A stretch of DNA of 34,484 bases from JACQRW01 sp964371935. GTDB lineage: Bacteria > Patescibacteriota > Minisyncoccia > Sungbacterales > HO2-52-23. Numbering within the stretch: the stretch's first letter is position 1; each line of letters starts with the position of its first letter. The position numbers and the translations under genes were made by a program. Under the pieces are notes generated by a model that worked only from the letters and a program-made list of their open reading frames with translations, did not search any database and was not told where the DNA came from. Below are positions 1-10,600 of the stretch, piece by piece. The stretch lies in NCBI GenBank assembly GCA_964371935.1, contig CAYJOT010000006.1, positions 1-34,484 of the forward strand, read 5' to 3'.

Positions 1-59
1 TCATAAGGGGATCATAACACGCGAGGAGTGAGGGAGACAAGAAGAGTTATGCACAGGAG

Positions 60-1070
60 CTATTCTTTCATCTTCTCGCGGATCTTTTTCATTATTTCCT
101 CGCATATCTTCTGGTTTTCTTTGAGGAAGTTTTTGGCGTTATCGAAACCGACACCCAACTTTGTATTTTCATAATTCAAAGTATTGCCGGATTTTTTGAC
201 CAAGTCGTACTGGAGTCCGGCGTTGATCACCTCTGCTTCGCGCGAGATACCCTCGCCGTAAAAAATATCAAACTCCGCGACCCGGAAGGGTGCGGCTACT
301 TTATTTTTTACGATCTTTACCTTAGTGCGGCTGCCAATGATTTCCTCGCCTTTCTTGATCTGCGCGGAACGGCGGATATCCATACGCACGGATGAGTAAA
401 ATTTAAGCGCCTTGCCGCCCGGCGTTGTTTCCGGGTTGCCCCACACCACGCCGATCTGCATGCGGATCTGATTGATAAAGATGACCGCTGTCTTTGACTT
501 TGCCACGATCGCGGTGAGCTTGCGAAGCGCATGCGACATAAGCCGCGCCTGCAACCCCATATGCTGCTGCCCCATGTCCCCTTCAATCTCTGCCCGCGGC
601 GTGAGCGCCGCAACGGAATCAACCACGATCACGTCTACCGCACTTGAGCGAACCAGCGACTCAACAATCTCCAATGCCTGCTCGCCCGTGTCCGGCTGCG
701 AGATAAGCAGATCGTTGATCTTTACCCCGATTTTTTTGGCATACTCCGGATCAAGCGCGTGCTCCGCGTCAACAAACGCGGCAAGCCCGCCTTTTTTCTG
801 GGCCTCGCGAACAATATGCAGGCACAGCGTGGTCTTGCCGGAGGATTCCGGTCCGAAAATCTCGATAATGCGCCCTGCGGGCACGCCGCCGACACCCAAT
901 GCCGCATCAAGCATGAAAGAGCCGGTCGGAATCGAATCCACGTCTACCCGCGGCGTATCGCCAAGCTTCATGATGGACCCCTCCCCGTATTTTTCCTGAA
1001 TCCCCTTTACCGCCGCATCAAGCATTTTTTGCTTGTCGAGCTTGTCGTTTTTTCTTGTTTCTTTTGGCAT
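60..1070 (-). CDS. recA: RecA recombinase
   Basis: RecA forms ATP-dependent filaments on single-stranded DNA, catalyses strand exchange and triggers SOS autoproteolysis. The 336-residue protein is close to the usual 330-350. It has the Walker A motif GPESSGKTT at residues 73-81, the VDAEHALD segment, the VVDSVAAL Walker B strand, and the signature region with INQIRMQIG followed by TTPGGKALKFY. The start is the ATG at 1070; the upstream mRNA is A/T-rich with no recognisable Shine-Dalgarno sequence. It lies 16 nt behind the RodZ-like gene, and is probably the last gene of an ftsK-rodZ-like-recA operon. No LexA-type operator was recognised. Family assignment is secure. Confidence 0.98.
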   Translation of the reverse strand: MPKETRKNDKLDKQKMLDAAVKGIQEKYGEGSIMKLGDTPRVDVDSIPTGSFMLDAALGVGGVPAGRIIEIFGPESSGKTTLCLHIVREAQKKGGLAAFVDAEHALDPEYAKKIGVKINDLLISQPDTGEQALEIVESLVRSSAVDVIVVDSVAALTPRAEIEGDMGQQHMGLQARLMSHALRKLTAIVAKSKTAVIFINQIRMQIGVVWGNPETTPGGKALKFYSSVRMDIRRSAQIKKGEEIIGSRTKVKIVKNKVAAPFRVAEFDIFYGEGISREAEVINAGLQYDLVKKSGNTLNYENTKLGVGFDNAKNFLKENQKICEEIMKKIREKMKE

Positions 1071-1086
1071 AAAAATTTGTTAGTTA

Positions 1087-1791
1087 TTATCTTACCACTC
1101 CGGCCCTGGTGACTCGCGTTTCTTTTCCAAAGCGATTACGCACCAAAAACTCGAGGATGTTTACGCCGGGCTGCAGATCGATCTCTGCATCAAAATTTCC
1201 TGCTCCGTCTATGGTAACTTCGCGCCCGTTCACTGTCAATTGACTCTCCTTCTCCGTTGCTCCTTTGACGCGCACGAATGGGATATCCACGGCAAATGCA
1301 TCAACGGGCTCCTGCAACGCCAGGCGCGGCGCACCGGTAAAGTGCGCGAGCTGTATGCCGAGAAAAACCAAAAATGCCGCCAGTGCAATCACGCTCAGCG
1401 CCTGAGCGAGACGCATAGGCGTGAGCAGCCAGGCATGCTTTTTTGTGCTCGTCGGAAGCGCCACCGGCTCCTGGTCTTTCCCGGGAAAGCGCGCAAGCCA
1501 TTCCTCCCCAAACAGCTCCATGCATGCGGCCTGCTGATATTTTTCGGTGATCCCGAGGAATACAAGACTTCGTTTTAGAAACCCGTGCGCGTAAATTTTT
1601 GCCGGAAATATATGATAGGCGCCCTCCTCGAGCGCCGCCACATACCGCGGAGCGATCTTCAGCTCGCGCGCCATCTCATCTGTACTGACATGCTTTGCCT
1701 CGCGCCGCATGCGCATATACTCACCAAGCGCCATGTTGGCGCGTGCCTCCTCCGGAAGTATTGCTTCATGCAGATCGTTAACTGATTTCAT
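1087..1791 (-). CDS. RodZ-like helix-turn-helix membrane protein
   Basis: This 234-residue protein has a cytoplasmic helix-turn-helix domain of the RodZ N-terminal type (about residues 20-85; segments LGEYMRMRREAKHVSTDEMA and PRYVAALEEGAYHIFPAKIY). One transmembrane helix follows near residues 125-150 (ALSVIALAAFLVFLGIQL). The outer domain, about residues 155-234, is beta-rich with the pattern LTVNGREVTIDGAGNF and resembles Ig-like or PEGA-type domains. RodZ proteins tie MreB to the envelope in rod-shaped cells, but no mreB lies in this window, so a cell-shape role is inference. The gene starts 3 nt after the ftsK stop, with GGAGG further upstream than ideal, and precedes recA. It could equally be a membrane-anchored transcription regulator. 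Confidence 0.8.
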   Translation of the reverse strand: MKSVNDLHEAILPEEARANMALGEYMRMRREAKHVSTDEMARELKIAPRYVAALEEGAYHIFPAKIYAHGFLKRSLVFLGITEKYQQAACMELFGEEWLARFPGKDQEPVALPTSTKKHAWLLTPMRLAQALSVIALAAFLVFLGIQLAHFTGAPRLALQEPVDAFAVDIPFVRVKGATEKESQLTVNGREVTIDGAGNFDAEIDLQPGVNILEFLVRNRFGKETRVTRAGVVR

Positions 1792-1794
1792 AGA

Positions 1795-3975
1795 TTATAC
1801 TTCGCCTCCCAGCACGTCCTCGTTGTTGGGAATATAATCCGCGGTCTTAATGAGCACCTCGCGGGGCTTGGCGCCGTCGCCGGGGCCGATTACGCCTTCT
1901 TGCTCGAGCAGATCAAGCAGGCGCGCGGCCCGGGCATAGCCCACGCGCAGGCGGCGCTGCAGGTAGGATGCAGATGCTTTTCCGGAGTCGATCACCAATG
2001 CCTTTGCTTCCGGGTAGAGCACATCATCGCCATCGTCAAACATCTCCCCACTCGCCTTCTTGTTGTCTTCTTCGAGTTTTGTATCAAGGATTGCTTCATC
2101 GTACTCGGGTGCCTCTGATTCCTCGCGCAGGAAATCAACCACAGCCTTTACCTCCTGCTCCGCGACAAACCCGCCCTGGAGACGGCGCGGCTTTGCGGTA
2201 TCGCCTGCGAGAAATAGCATATCGCCGTTGCCAAGCAGTTTTTCCGCACCGGCCATGTCAAGAATGGTGCGCGAGTCAACTTGCGACGCCACCTGAAACG
2301 CGATGCGCGAGGTAATGTTTGCCTTGATAAGTCCGGTGATCACCTCCACCGACGGCCGCTGGGTTGCCACGATCAGGTGAATGCCGATCGCGCGCGCCAT
2401 CTGCGCCAGACGGATGATCGAGTGCTCAACCTCGCGAGGAAAAAGCGCCATTAAATCCGCAAGCTCATCAATCATAATCACGATATAGGACAGTATCTCG
2501 CCATCCGGTTCTTTGGAAACAGCCGCGTTGTAGCTTACGATATCGCGGGCATGGCGCATGGACAGCAGTTCGTACCGCCGGTCCATTTCTTTGGTTGCCC
2601 AGCGAAGCGCCTGCACCGTGGTTTTCGCATCGGTGATAACCGGGGTCAGCAGATGCGGAATGTCGCCATACACAGAAAGCTCCACGCGCTTGGGATCAAC
2701 CAAAATAAACCGAAGTATTTCCGGAGGATTGCGGTAAAGCAAGGACGTGATGATCGCGTGCGCGGCAATTGATTTTCCGGATCCGGTAGCGCCACTGATA
2801 AGAAGATGCGGCATACGTGCCAGATTGCCGTAGACCGGAGCGCCGGTCACGTCGCGGCCAAGCGCCAGAAGCAACGGCTGTGCGGCATCCTGGAATGCTG
2901 GCGTTTCCATGAGTGCGCGAATGCCGACAAGCGCAATGGAGCGATTGGGAATCTCGATCCCCACGAGCGATTTGCCCGGGATCGGCGCCTCGATCCTGAT
3001 CGGATGCGCCGCCAAAGACAGAGATAAATCGTTGTGAAGTGCCACGATTCGTGCGAGTTTTACTCCCTCGGCGGGCCGCAAGGTATATTGCGTTACCGTA
3101 GGCCCTATCGACACCTCGCCCATCTCAACCGGGATGCCGAAATTCTCAAGCGTGCGCTTGATGATATTGGCATTGGCGCGAATGTCACCTGACGACGGCT
3201 TGCCATGATCCCCTTGCAGCAACTCCAAGGGTGGCTTGGTGTAGACGAATTTTTTCGCGAATTTGCGAAGTGAGATGGATGCTTCGTCCTGCTTTGCTGC
3301 GGCCGGCGTGGGCCGGCTGATATGCGCCGATTCGTCGTTTTTTTTCTCAAGCGCCGCGCTCAACTTTTCCTGCATCCCGGCAATCATTGCCGCAACACCC
3401 CCGGCCTCTTCTGCATGAGAATCTTCTGCTGTTTCTTCCGCGGTTTCCACCTCTTCACGTTCATCCCGCCACCAGAGTGGTATATCAAAAATAAGCAGCG
3501 ACGAGATCACCAAAAGCCCGCCCACCAAGATCACGCTTGCCCAAAAATCAAAGAGTTTCAGAAAAAGCGCCCCGAGCATAAGGCCAAGAAACCCGCCGGT
3601 ACCAGCGCCAAAGATCACATGAAATCCGGTCAGGCACGATACGAGCAAAAGCGCGCCACCGATCAGCGTCACACCAAGCACCTGTTTTGGCCCCGAGAAG
3701 AGCAGCGAAAATCCCATGAGCACCAAAATCAGCGGCGCGAAAAAATATCCTTTGCCAAGCAGGAAATCAAACACGCGAAAAATGAGTCCTCCGGCGGCCC
3801 CGCCCTGCCCGATATAACTCAACACCAATAACGCCGTAACCAAAAAAAGAAGTACTGCAAAAATGCTTTTCTTGGTCTCCGGCTTCAAATCTGAGTGCCA
3901 TGCCGGAGCAGCCGGACGCTGGACACCAACCGCCGGAGATTTTTTCTTCCCGTTCATCTTTTTCTTGGTTGCCAT
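1795..3975 (-). CDS. ftsK: FtsK/SpoIIIE DNA translocase
   Basis: FtsK pumps double-stranded DNA at the division septum and helps resolve chromosome dimers. The 726-residue protein starts with a lysine-rich tail, then four or five hydrophobic helices between about residues 33 and 175. A charged linker (about 175-235) follows, then the FtsK alpha/beta motor. Walker A is SGATGSGKS near residue 392; the IVIMIDELADLM Walker B and IVATQRPSVEVITG segments follow. The C-terminus (from about residue 655, ALVIDSGKASASYLQRRLRVGY) is the winged-helix gamma domain that reads polar DNA motifs. The linker is short compared with E. coli FtsK. The ATG at 3975 lies 7 nt after a TATAAT hexamer, so the mRNA is probably leaderless. 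It is the first gene of the ftsK-rodZ-like-recA operon. Confidence 0.96.
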   Translation of the reverse strand: MATKKKMNGKKKSPAVGVQRPAAPAWHSDLKPETKKSIFAVLLFLVTALLVLSYIGQGGAAGGLIFRVFDFLLGKGYFFAPLILVLMGFSLLFSGPKQVLGVTLIGGALLLVSCLTGFHVIFGAGTGGFLGLMLGALFLKLFDFWASVILVGGLLVISSLLIFDIPLWWRDEREEVETAEETAEDSHAEEAGGVAAMIAGMQEKLSAALEKKNDESAHISRPTPAAAKQDEASISLRKFAKKFVYTKPPLELLQGDHGKPSSGDIRANANIIKRTLENFGIPVEMGEVSIGPTVTQYTLRPAEGVKLARIVALHNDLSLSLAAHPIRIEAPIPGKSLVGIEIPNRSIALVGIRALMETPAFQDAAQPLLLALGRDVTGAPVYGNLARMPHLLISGATGSGKSIAAHAIITSLLYRNPPEILRFILVDPKRVELSVYGDIPHLLTPVITDAKTTVQALRWATKEMDRRYELLSMRHARDIVSYNAAVSKEPDGEILSYIVIMIDELADLMALFPREVEHSIIRLAQMARAIGIHLIVATQRPSVEVITGLIKANITSRIAFQVASQVDSRTILDMAGAEKLLGNGDMLFLAGDTAKPRRLQGGFVAEQEVKAVVDFLREESEAPEYDEAILDTKLEEDNKKASGEMFDDGDDVLYPEAKALVIDSGKASASYLQRRLRVGYARAARLLDLLEQEGVIGPGDGAKPREVLIKTADYIPNNEDVLGGEV

Positions 3976-3982
3976 AGCTTTT

Positions 3983-4012
3983 ATTATAGCAAGATAGAGG
4001 AGAATTAAGCAA
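3983..4012 (-). promoter_or_regulatory. ftsK promoter, predicted leaderless
   Basis: On the minus strand a TTGCTT (4007-4012) is followed by 18 nt and a perfect TATAAT (3983-3988). Only 7 nt separate TATAAT from the ftsK ATG, so transcription should begin at or next to the start codon. The promoter lies directly downstream of the rpoC terminator. Confidence 0.7.
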
Positions 4013-4042
4013 GAAATAAAACCCCGTTAAGAGCAGGGCTTT
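4012..4042 (-). terminator. Rho-independent terminator of rpoBC
   Basis: Read on the minus strand, arms 4034-4042 and 4018-4026 pair over 9 positions (two G:U pairs) with a 7-nt loop and run into GGGGTTTTATTTC. It lies about 30 nt after the rpoC stop, separating rpoBC from ftsK. Confidence 0.65.
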
Positions 4043-4073
4043 ATTATAAATCATAGAGTATTTTTCTAGAAAA

Positions 4074-7000
4074 TTACAAATTCTTCCGATACCCGGTGCC
4101 TGCGGGGATTAGGCGGCCGATGATGACGTTTTCTTTCAGGCCCTTGAGGCCGTCGGTGCGGCCTCGGATGGCGGCGTCTATGAGAACGCGGGCGGTTTCC
4201 TGGAAAGAGGCGGCGGACAGGAAGCTGGAGGTGGAGAGGGAGACGCGGGTGATGGCCATAAGCAGTTGGTAGGCGGTGGCCGGTTTTTTGCCTGCTGTGA
4301 TGGCGTTGCGGTTCTGGTTGCGGAATTCGAATTTCTCCACCACTTCGCCGGCGCTGAATTCGGTGTCTCCGGCGTCTTTTATTTTGACGCGCGAAAACAT
4401 CTGCTTTACCACAATCTCAATGTGCTTGTCGTTGATGGGCGCGCCCTGCAAAGAATAAATTTTCTGCACCTCTTTAATCACATAACGCTCAACAGTGTCC
4501 TTGCCGGCAAACTTGAAGAGTTCGCGAAGATCCGCATGGCCTTCGCTCATAATATCGCCGCGCTTTACCGCAGAACCAAGTTTGACGAGTATGCCAATGC
4601 CCGGCGGTACGCGGAATTCCCGTATGCCGCCGTTGTCAGTGCTCTTTTTCTTGGATTTTGATTTTAACGGCCTTGCCTTTTCGTCCGGATGCACTTCAAT
4701 CTTGATCACCCATTCGCGTCCGGCTTCCGCAATTTCGATCACCTCGCCGGCAACATCGCTCACCACGGCCTTGCCTTTTGGCGGACGCACTTCAAAGATT
4801 TCCTCCACGCGTGGCAAACCGGTCGTGATGTCCGTGCCTCCGGCAACGCCGCCCTGGTGAAAGGTGCGCATGGTAAGCTGCGTACCTGGCTCGCCAATGG
4901 CCTGCGCGGCAACGATACCAACGGCCTCGCCCATGCGTACCAGTATGTTTTTTCCAAGATCATAGCCGTAGCACTGCTGGCACACGCCGCGCAAACTCCG
5001 GCACGTAATGGGTGAGCGTACCACCAGGCGCTGCACTTTTTTCTCATCAATCAATTTGACGCGCTCGTAGTCGATGATCTCGCCCTTGGCAACCACAATG
5101 TTTCCCTCGGCACCCCGCGCATCTTCAAAGAGTATTCGGCCGAATGCGCGCTGGGCAAGCGGCTTATTGATCTCCTCCGAGTCCTTTGCGAGTATTTCGT
5201 ACCCGTTTTTGGTCCTGCAATCCGGTTCGGTTACGATCACGTCCTGCGAGACGTCCACGAGCCGACGCGTCAGGTATCCGGCGGCAGAGGTGCGAAGAGC
5301 GGTGTCCGCGGTCCCTTTTCGCGCGCCGTGCGTGGAGATGAAGAATTCCAGCACGTTCAGACCCTCCTTATATGATGACAATACCGGAAGCTCAATAATG
5401 CGCCCGGCCGGGTTTACCACAAGTCCCTTCATGCCGGACATCTGACGCAATTGTGTCCACGATCCTCGCGCGCCCGAGTTGACCAGCGTCGCGATCGAGC
5501 CGTTCGGATCAAGCGCGGTTGGCACAAGCTTGGTCACCTTCTCAACTACTCCGGTCCAAATTTCCACGATCCGTGCGTAGCGTTCGCGTTCGGTTAAGAG
5601 GCCGCGCTGATACTGATCAATCACGCTATTTACTTCATTTTCGGCAGCCGCAATCAGTTCCCCCTTTTCTTTCGGGATCACCAGATCGCCCATGCCCCAC
5701 GAAACGCTTGAGACGGTCGCGTACGCAAAACCGAAATCTTTAATATTATCCAAAATCTGGGGCGTACCTTCAATTCCATACTTCTTGATCACCTGCGCCA
5801 CAATATCTCCGAGGTCGCGGCTGCGAAGTTGGCTGTTGACGTACGGAAAATCGGCCGGTAGTGCGCGGTTGAACAAAATCCTGCCGACGGATGTCTCGAT
5901 AATTTCTCCGTTTTCCATTCGCACTTTTATTTTCGCCTGAAGATCAACGATGCCGAAATCTTTGGCAAGCACTGCCTCCTGCTCGGAGGCGAATATCTTG
6001 CCCTCGCCTGTTAAGCCGTCCTTGACCGTAGTCGCAAAATAGCACCCCAGCACCATGTCTTTGGTCGGATCCACGATAGGGCCGCCGGTTGCGGGCTTAA
6101 GCAAATTGCGCGCCGAGAGCATAATGTTGCGCGCCTCGTCCTGGGCCTCATCCGTGAGCGGCAAGTGCACGGCCATCTGATCGCCGTCAAAATCAGCGTT
6201 AAAGGCCGGACATACCATGGGGTGGATCTGAATCGCATCGCCCTCAATCAGTATCGGCTGGAATGCCTGGATGCCAAGCCGGTGCAGCGTGGGCGCGCGG
6301 TTGAGCAAAATGCAGCGCCCATCAATCACCTCTTCCAAGACCCCCCACACATGCGGGTCCTGATCTTCAATCAGCTTGCCCGCACCGCGGATATTATGCG
6401 CAACCTCGCGTTCGATCAGCTTGCGAATCACAAACGGCTTAAAAAGTTCCAGCGCCATTTTTTTCGGCAGCCCGCACTGGTGCAGTTTCAAATACGGGCC
6501 TACTACGATGACGGATCGTCCGGAGTAGTCAACGCGCTTGCCCAGGAGATTCTGGCGGAAACGCCCCTGCTTTCCTTTGAGAATATCGGCGAGCGACTTG
6601 AGCGGCCTGCGCTGTACTTGCGAGGCAACCGGCGTGGTGCCGCGGCGGATTGAATTGTCGATCAGCGCATCCACGGCCTCCTGCAGCATGCGTTTTTCGT
6701 TTCGCGTGATGACATCCGGCGCGGAAAGCTCATGCAGGCGCTTGAGCCGGTTGTTGCGGTTAATAACGCGGCGGTAGAGATCATTCAGATCAGATGTCGC
6801 GTAGCGCCCGCCGTCAAGCTGCACCATAGGACGCAGATCAGGAGGGATGATCGGAATTTGCGTCAAGAACATCCATTCCGGGCGCACGCCCGAGCTGATC
6901 ATGCCGCGGATCACCGCAAGGCGTCGTTCGGTCTTATGGCGCTGGATAGGGGTCTGATTTGTCAGCCCAAGCGTAAGCGTTGACTCGAGCTCCACCAGAT

Positions 7001-7673
7001 TGAGATTCTGTAAAATATCGCGGATGGCCTCGGCTCCGATTGCGGCATCAAACACCTCGCCGAATTTTTTCGAAAGCCGGTGATACTCGACTTCGGAGAT
7101 CACATCATGGAACGAAATCGAGCGCAATTCGTCTTTGATCTTTTCTTTCGCGTCTTTGAGGCGGGCAACTTCCTCTTTGTCCGCATCTTTTGATTTCTGC
7201 TTGAACTCGCGCTCAATCTCGTCGAGCGCGGTCAGGCGCGCACCCTCGTCTACGCGGGTGATCACGTACCCGGCAAAGTAAATCACTTTCTCAAGATTGC
7301 TCACGGTCATGTCGAGCATGAGCCCGACTTTCGACGGCACGCCGCGCAAGAACCAGATATGACTCACCGGAGCCGCAAGCGAGATATGCCCCATGCGCTC
7401 GCGCCGCACAATCGCGCGTGTCACCTCCACGCCGCACTTATCGCACACAATCCCCTTGTACCGGATTCGGCGGTATTTGCCGCAGTAGCACTCCCAGTCC
7501 TTGACCGGCCCGAAAATCCGCTCATCAAACAACCCGTCGCGCTCCGGCTTGGCCGTCCTATAGTTAATCGTCTCCGGCTTCGTCACCTCCCCAAACGACC
7601 ACGACAAAATATTCTCCGGCGATGCCAGCTTCAAGCTGATTCCCTCAAAATCGGTCAGTGATGATTGTTCCAT
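4074..7673 (-). CDS. rpoC: RNA polymerase beta' subunit
   Basis: This is the clamp and catalytic subunit of RNA polymerase. The 1199-residue length is on the short side (E. coli 1407). The N-terminal zinc ribbon has Cys62, Cys64, Cys77 and Cys80 (CYCG...CDKCG). The magnesium-binding NADFDGD motif spans residues 492-498. The second zinc site uses the Cys of PDCRTKNG and the cluster CRSLRGVCQQCYG. The bridge-helix/trigger-loop region (LTMRTFHQGGVAGGTDITTG) and the C-terminal VIIGRLIPAGTG are recognisable. The ATG at 7673 lies 18 nt after rpoB, without an obvious Shine-Dalgarno sequence. No large lineage insert was noticed apart from a lysine-rich stretch (KSKSKKKSTDNG) near residue 1010. A terminator follows. 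Confidence 0.98.
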   Translation of the reverse strand: MEQSSLTDFEGISLKLASPENILSWSFGEVTKPETINYRTAKPERDGLFDERIFGPVKDWECYCGKYRRIRYKGIVCDKCGVEVTRAIVRRERMGHISLAAPVSHIWFLRGVPSKVGLMLDMTVSNLEKVIYFAGYVITRVDEGARLTALDEIEREFKQKSKDADKEEVARLKDAKEKIKDELRSISFHDVISEVEYHRLSKKFGEVFDAAIGAEAIRDILQNLNLVELESTLTLGLTNQTPIQRHKTERRLAVIRGMISSGVRPEWMFLTQIPIIPPDLRPMVQLDGGRYATSDLNDLYRRVINRNNRLKRLHELSAPDVITRNEKRMLQEAVDALIDNSIRRGTTPVASQVQRRPLKSLADILKGKQGRFRQNLLGKRVDYSGRSVIVVGPYLKLHQCGLPKKMALELFKPFVIRKLIEREVAHNIRGAGKLIEDQDPHVWGVLEEVIDGRCILLNRAPTLHRLGIQAFQPILIEGDAIQIHPMVCPAFNADFDGDQMAVHLPLTDEAQDEARNIMLSARNLLKPATGGPIVDPTKDMVLGCYFATTVKDGLTGEGKIFASEQEAVLAKDFGIVDLQAKIKVRMENGEIIETSVGRILFNRALPADFPYVNSQLRSRDLGDIVAQVIKKYGIEGTPQILDNIKDFGFAYATVSSVSWGMGDLVIPKEKGELIAAAENEVNSVIDQYQRGLLTERERYARIVEIWTGVVEKVTKLVPTALDPNGSIATLVNSGARGSWTQLRQMSGMKGLVVNPAGRIIELPVLSSYKEGLNVLEFFISTHGARKGTADTALRTSAAGYLTRRLVDVSQDVIVTEPDCRTKNGYEILAKDSEEINKPLAQRAFGRILFEDARGAEGNIVVAKGEIIDYERVKLIDEKKVQRLVVRSPITCRSLRGVCQQCYGYDLGKNILVRMGEAVGIVAAQAIGEPGTQLTMRTFHQGGVAGGTDITTGLPRVEEIFEVRPPKGKAVVSDVAGEVIEIAEAGREWVIKIEVHPDEKARPLKSKSKKKSTDNGGIREFRVPPGIGILVKLGSAVKRGDIMSEGHADLRELFKFAGKDTVERYVIKEVQKIYSLQGAPINDKHIEIVVKQMFSRVKIKDAGDTEFSAGEVVEKFEFRNQNRNAITAGKKPATAYQLLMAITRVSLSTSSFLSAASFQETARVLIDAAIRGRTDGLKGLKENVIIGRLIPAGTGYRKNL

Positions 7674-7691
7674 GATCTTTGAAAATGAAGA

Positions 7692-10600
7692 TTACACCGA
7701 GCTTCTTACTTTTCCACGCACGGCCTTTCGGGGTATTGCCAGTGCCTCTTGTTCCTCGTTCTGCGCTTCTTCCTGCGATCCTTCTTTCTTGATCATACGC
7801 ACGTCAAAGGCAAGGCCGCGGAGTTCGTTGATGAGTACGTTGAAGGAGGCCGGAATGTTGGGGGTTCTGATTTTTTCTCCGTTGATGATGGCCTCGTAGG
7901 TTGCGGAGCGGCCCATCACGTCGTCGGATTTGATGGTGAGCATCTCCTGCAAGGTGTGTGCGGCGCCGTATCCTTCAAGCGCCCATACTTCCATCTCGCC
8001 GAAACGCTGGCCGCCAAATTGCGCTTTGCCGCCGAGCGGCTGCTGGGTGATGAGCGAGTACGGGCCGATGGAACGCATGTGAATTTTGTCTTCCACCAAG
8101 TGATTGAGCTTCATCACGTAAATCTGCCCGACAGTAATGCGTTTGCCGAATTTTTCTCCGGTACGGCCGTCATAGAGCGTGACCTGTCCGTCTTCCGGCA
8201 ACCCGGCTTTGACAAGCTCTCCCCGGATTTCGGCCTCGGTCACGCCCGCAAGCGCCGGCGTAATGGCGCGGTAGCCGAGCTTATCCGCGGCCCAGCCAAG
8301 ATGCGTTTCAAAAATCTGCCCGAGGTTCATGCGCGAGGCAACGCCGAGTGGATTGAGAATAATCTCAACCGGCCGGCCGTCTTCCAAATACGGCATATCT
8401 TCCTCCGGCAAAATGCGCGAGATCACGCCCTTGTTGCCGTGGCGTCCGGCAAGCTTGTCCCCTACTGAAACCTTTCGAAGCTGTGCTACATCCACCTGTA
8501 CTTGCTTGATCACACCCGCATCTAATTTGTCTCCGCGCTCGCGCGAGAATACGCGGATGCCCACGATGCGCCCGCGCTTGCCGTGCGGCAGCCGCAGCGA
8601 CGTATCTTTTACGTCGCGCGCCTTCTCGCCGAAAATCGCGCGCAGCAGTTTTTCTTCCGGCGTCAGATCCGATTCGCCTTTGGGCGAGATCTTGCCCACC
8701 AGAATATCTCCGGAGCGCACTTCCGCACCTATGCGCACAATGCCGTCTTCGTCAAGATTGCGCAGTTTGTCCTCGCCGACGTTCGGAATATCCGCGCTCG
8801 TGATTTCCGGACCAAGTTTGGTATCGCGCACATCAACCGTAAAATCCTCGATGTGGATCGAAGTGTACCGGTCGTCTTTCAAAAGCCGTTCGGACAGGAT
8901 AATCGCGTCCTCGTAGTTGGCACCGGACCACGACACAAACGCCACGAGCACATTTTGCCCCAGCGCCAAATCTCCCTGGTCCGTGGACGAACTGTCCGCG
9001 AGTACGTCGCCTTTTTTCACCTTTTGACCCGGCTTGGCTACCGCTACCTGGCGGATTACCGTAAACGCATTGGTGCGCTGGAACGAGACAAAACGATATT
9101 CGTACAGCTTTCCGCTCTTGCCGCGCACATGGATGTGGCGCGCATCCACTTCCTCGATTACCCCGTCCTCTTCCGCAAGGATCACGCGCCCGGAGTCGCG
9201 TGCCGCCTTTGATTCAACGCCGGTTGAGACCAAAGGCGCCTGCGCTTTAATGCAAGGCACGGCCTGGCGCTGCATGTTTGATCCCATGAGCGCGCGGTTT
9301 GCGTCGTCGTTTTCCAAAAACGGGATTAAACTCGTTGCGATACTGATGGCCTGCTGCGGAGACACGTCTATATAGTGCACTTCCTCACGGCGTACGATGC
9401 TCGGGCTTCCTTGCACGCGCGCTTCAACCCGGTCTTCAAGAATCATACCATCGGCATCCACTTTAATACCCGCATGCGCGATATTGTATTTCACTTCGGC
9501 AACCGCATTCAGGTATGCAACCTCACCGGTAAGCCGGCTATTCTCAACGCGCATATACGGCGTCTCAATAAGTCCGAGCGAATTAAGCCGCGCATAAGAG
9601 GCAAGGTGCCCTACGAGTCCGATGTTCGGGCCTTCCGGCGTCTGAATCGGGCAGATGCGGCCGTAGTGGGACGGATGCACGTCGCGCACCTCAAATCCGG
9701 CCCGTTCGCGCTGGAGCCCGCCCGGGCCCATAGCCGAGAGCCGGCGCTTGTGCTCGAGCTCGGAAAGCGGATTCACCTGATCCATAAATTGCGAGAGCTG
9801 CGACGACGTAAAGAATTCCTTCACCGACGCCATAAACGGCCGCGCGTTGATAAGCTGTGCCGGCGTCAGGGAAAAGAGATCGAGCGTAGACATGCGGTCG
9901 CGCACGATGCGCGCCATGCGGCTGATGCCCACGCGCAATTTGTTTTGCAAAAGCTCCCCCACTCCGCGCACGCGGCGGTTGCCCAGATGGTCAATGTCAT
10001 CGGCCGGCGCGTCGCCAACCGTATTGAGCCGCATGATTTCGGCCATGACGGCAATAATGTCGTCGCTGGAAAGAATGCGGTGCGAACGGTCTTCGGCCTT
10101 CCCGCTCGGCAATTTTGCCGCATGGCTCAACCGCTGGTTGAATTTATAGCGCCCCACTTCAGCAAGATCGTAACGGTCAAAGCTGATCATGGACTGGATC
10201 AGGGTGCACGCATTGTCCACGGTCGCGAGGTCTCCGGGCCGGATGCGCTTGTATACTTCAATGAACGCATCGTCGCGGGTCTTTGACGGATCCCGTTCCA
10301 ATGTTTTTTTGATATACGATATTTCGCCGTTGTCGGTGTCTTTGAACCGCTCAAGAATCTCATCGTCATTGGTCATGCCAAATACGCGCAAAAGCGCCGT
10401 TGCCGGAATTTTTCGCTTGCGGTCAATCTTTACGTGGATGGATCCGTCCACGTCCGTTTCAAACTCGAGCCACGCGCCGCGGTTTGGGATGATCTTTGCG
10501 CCAAAGGAACGTTTACCTCGCGACAGAGAGCTCGTGAAGTATACGCCGGATGAGCGGATCAGTTGTGAGACCACCACGCGCTCCACGCCGTTTACAATAA

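Noticed and set aside
47..55. TTATGCACA, a DnaA-box match, just downstream of recA
   Set aside because: Single isolated site at the window edge; expected by chance often enough.
3301..3317. GGCCGGC direct/inverted repeat in the ftsK linker
   Set aside because: Too short and in a naturally low-complexity linker to call a repeat element.
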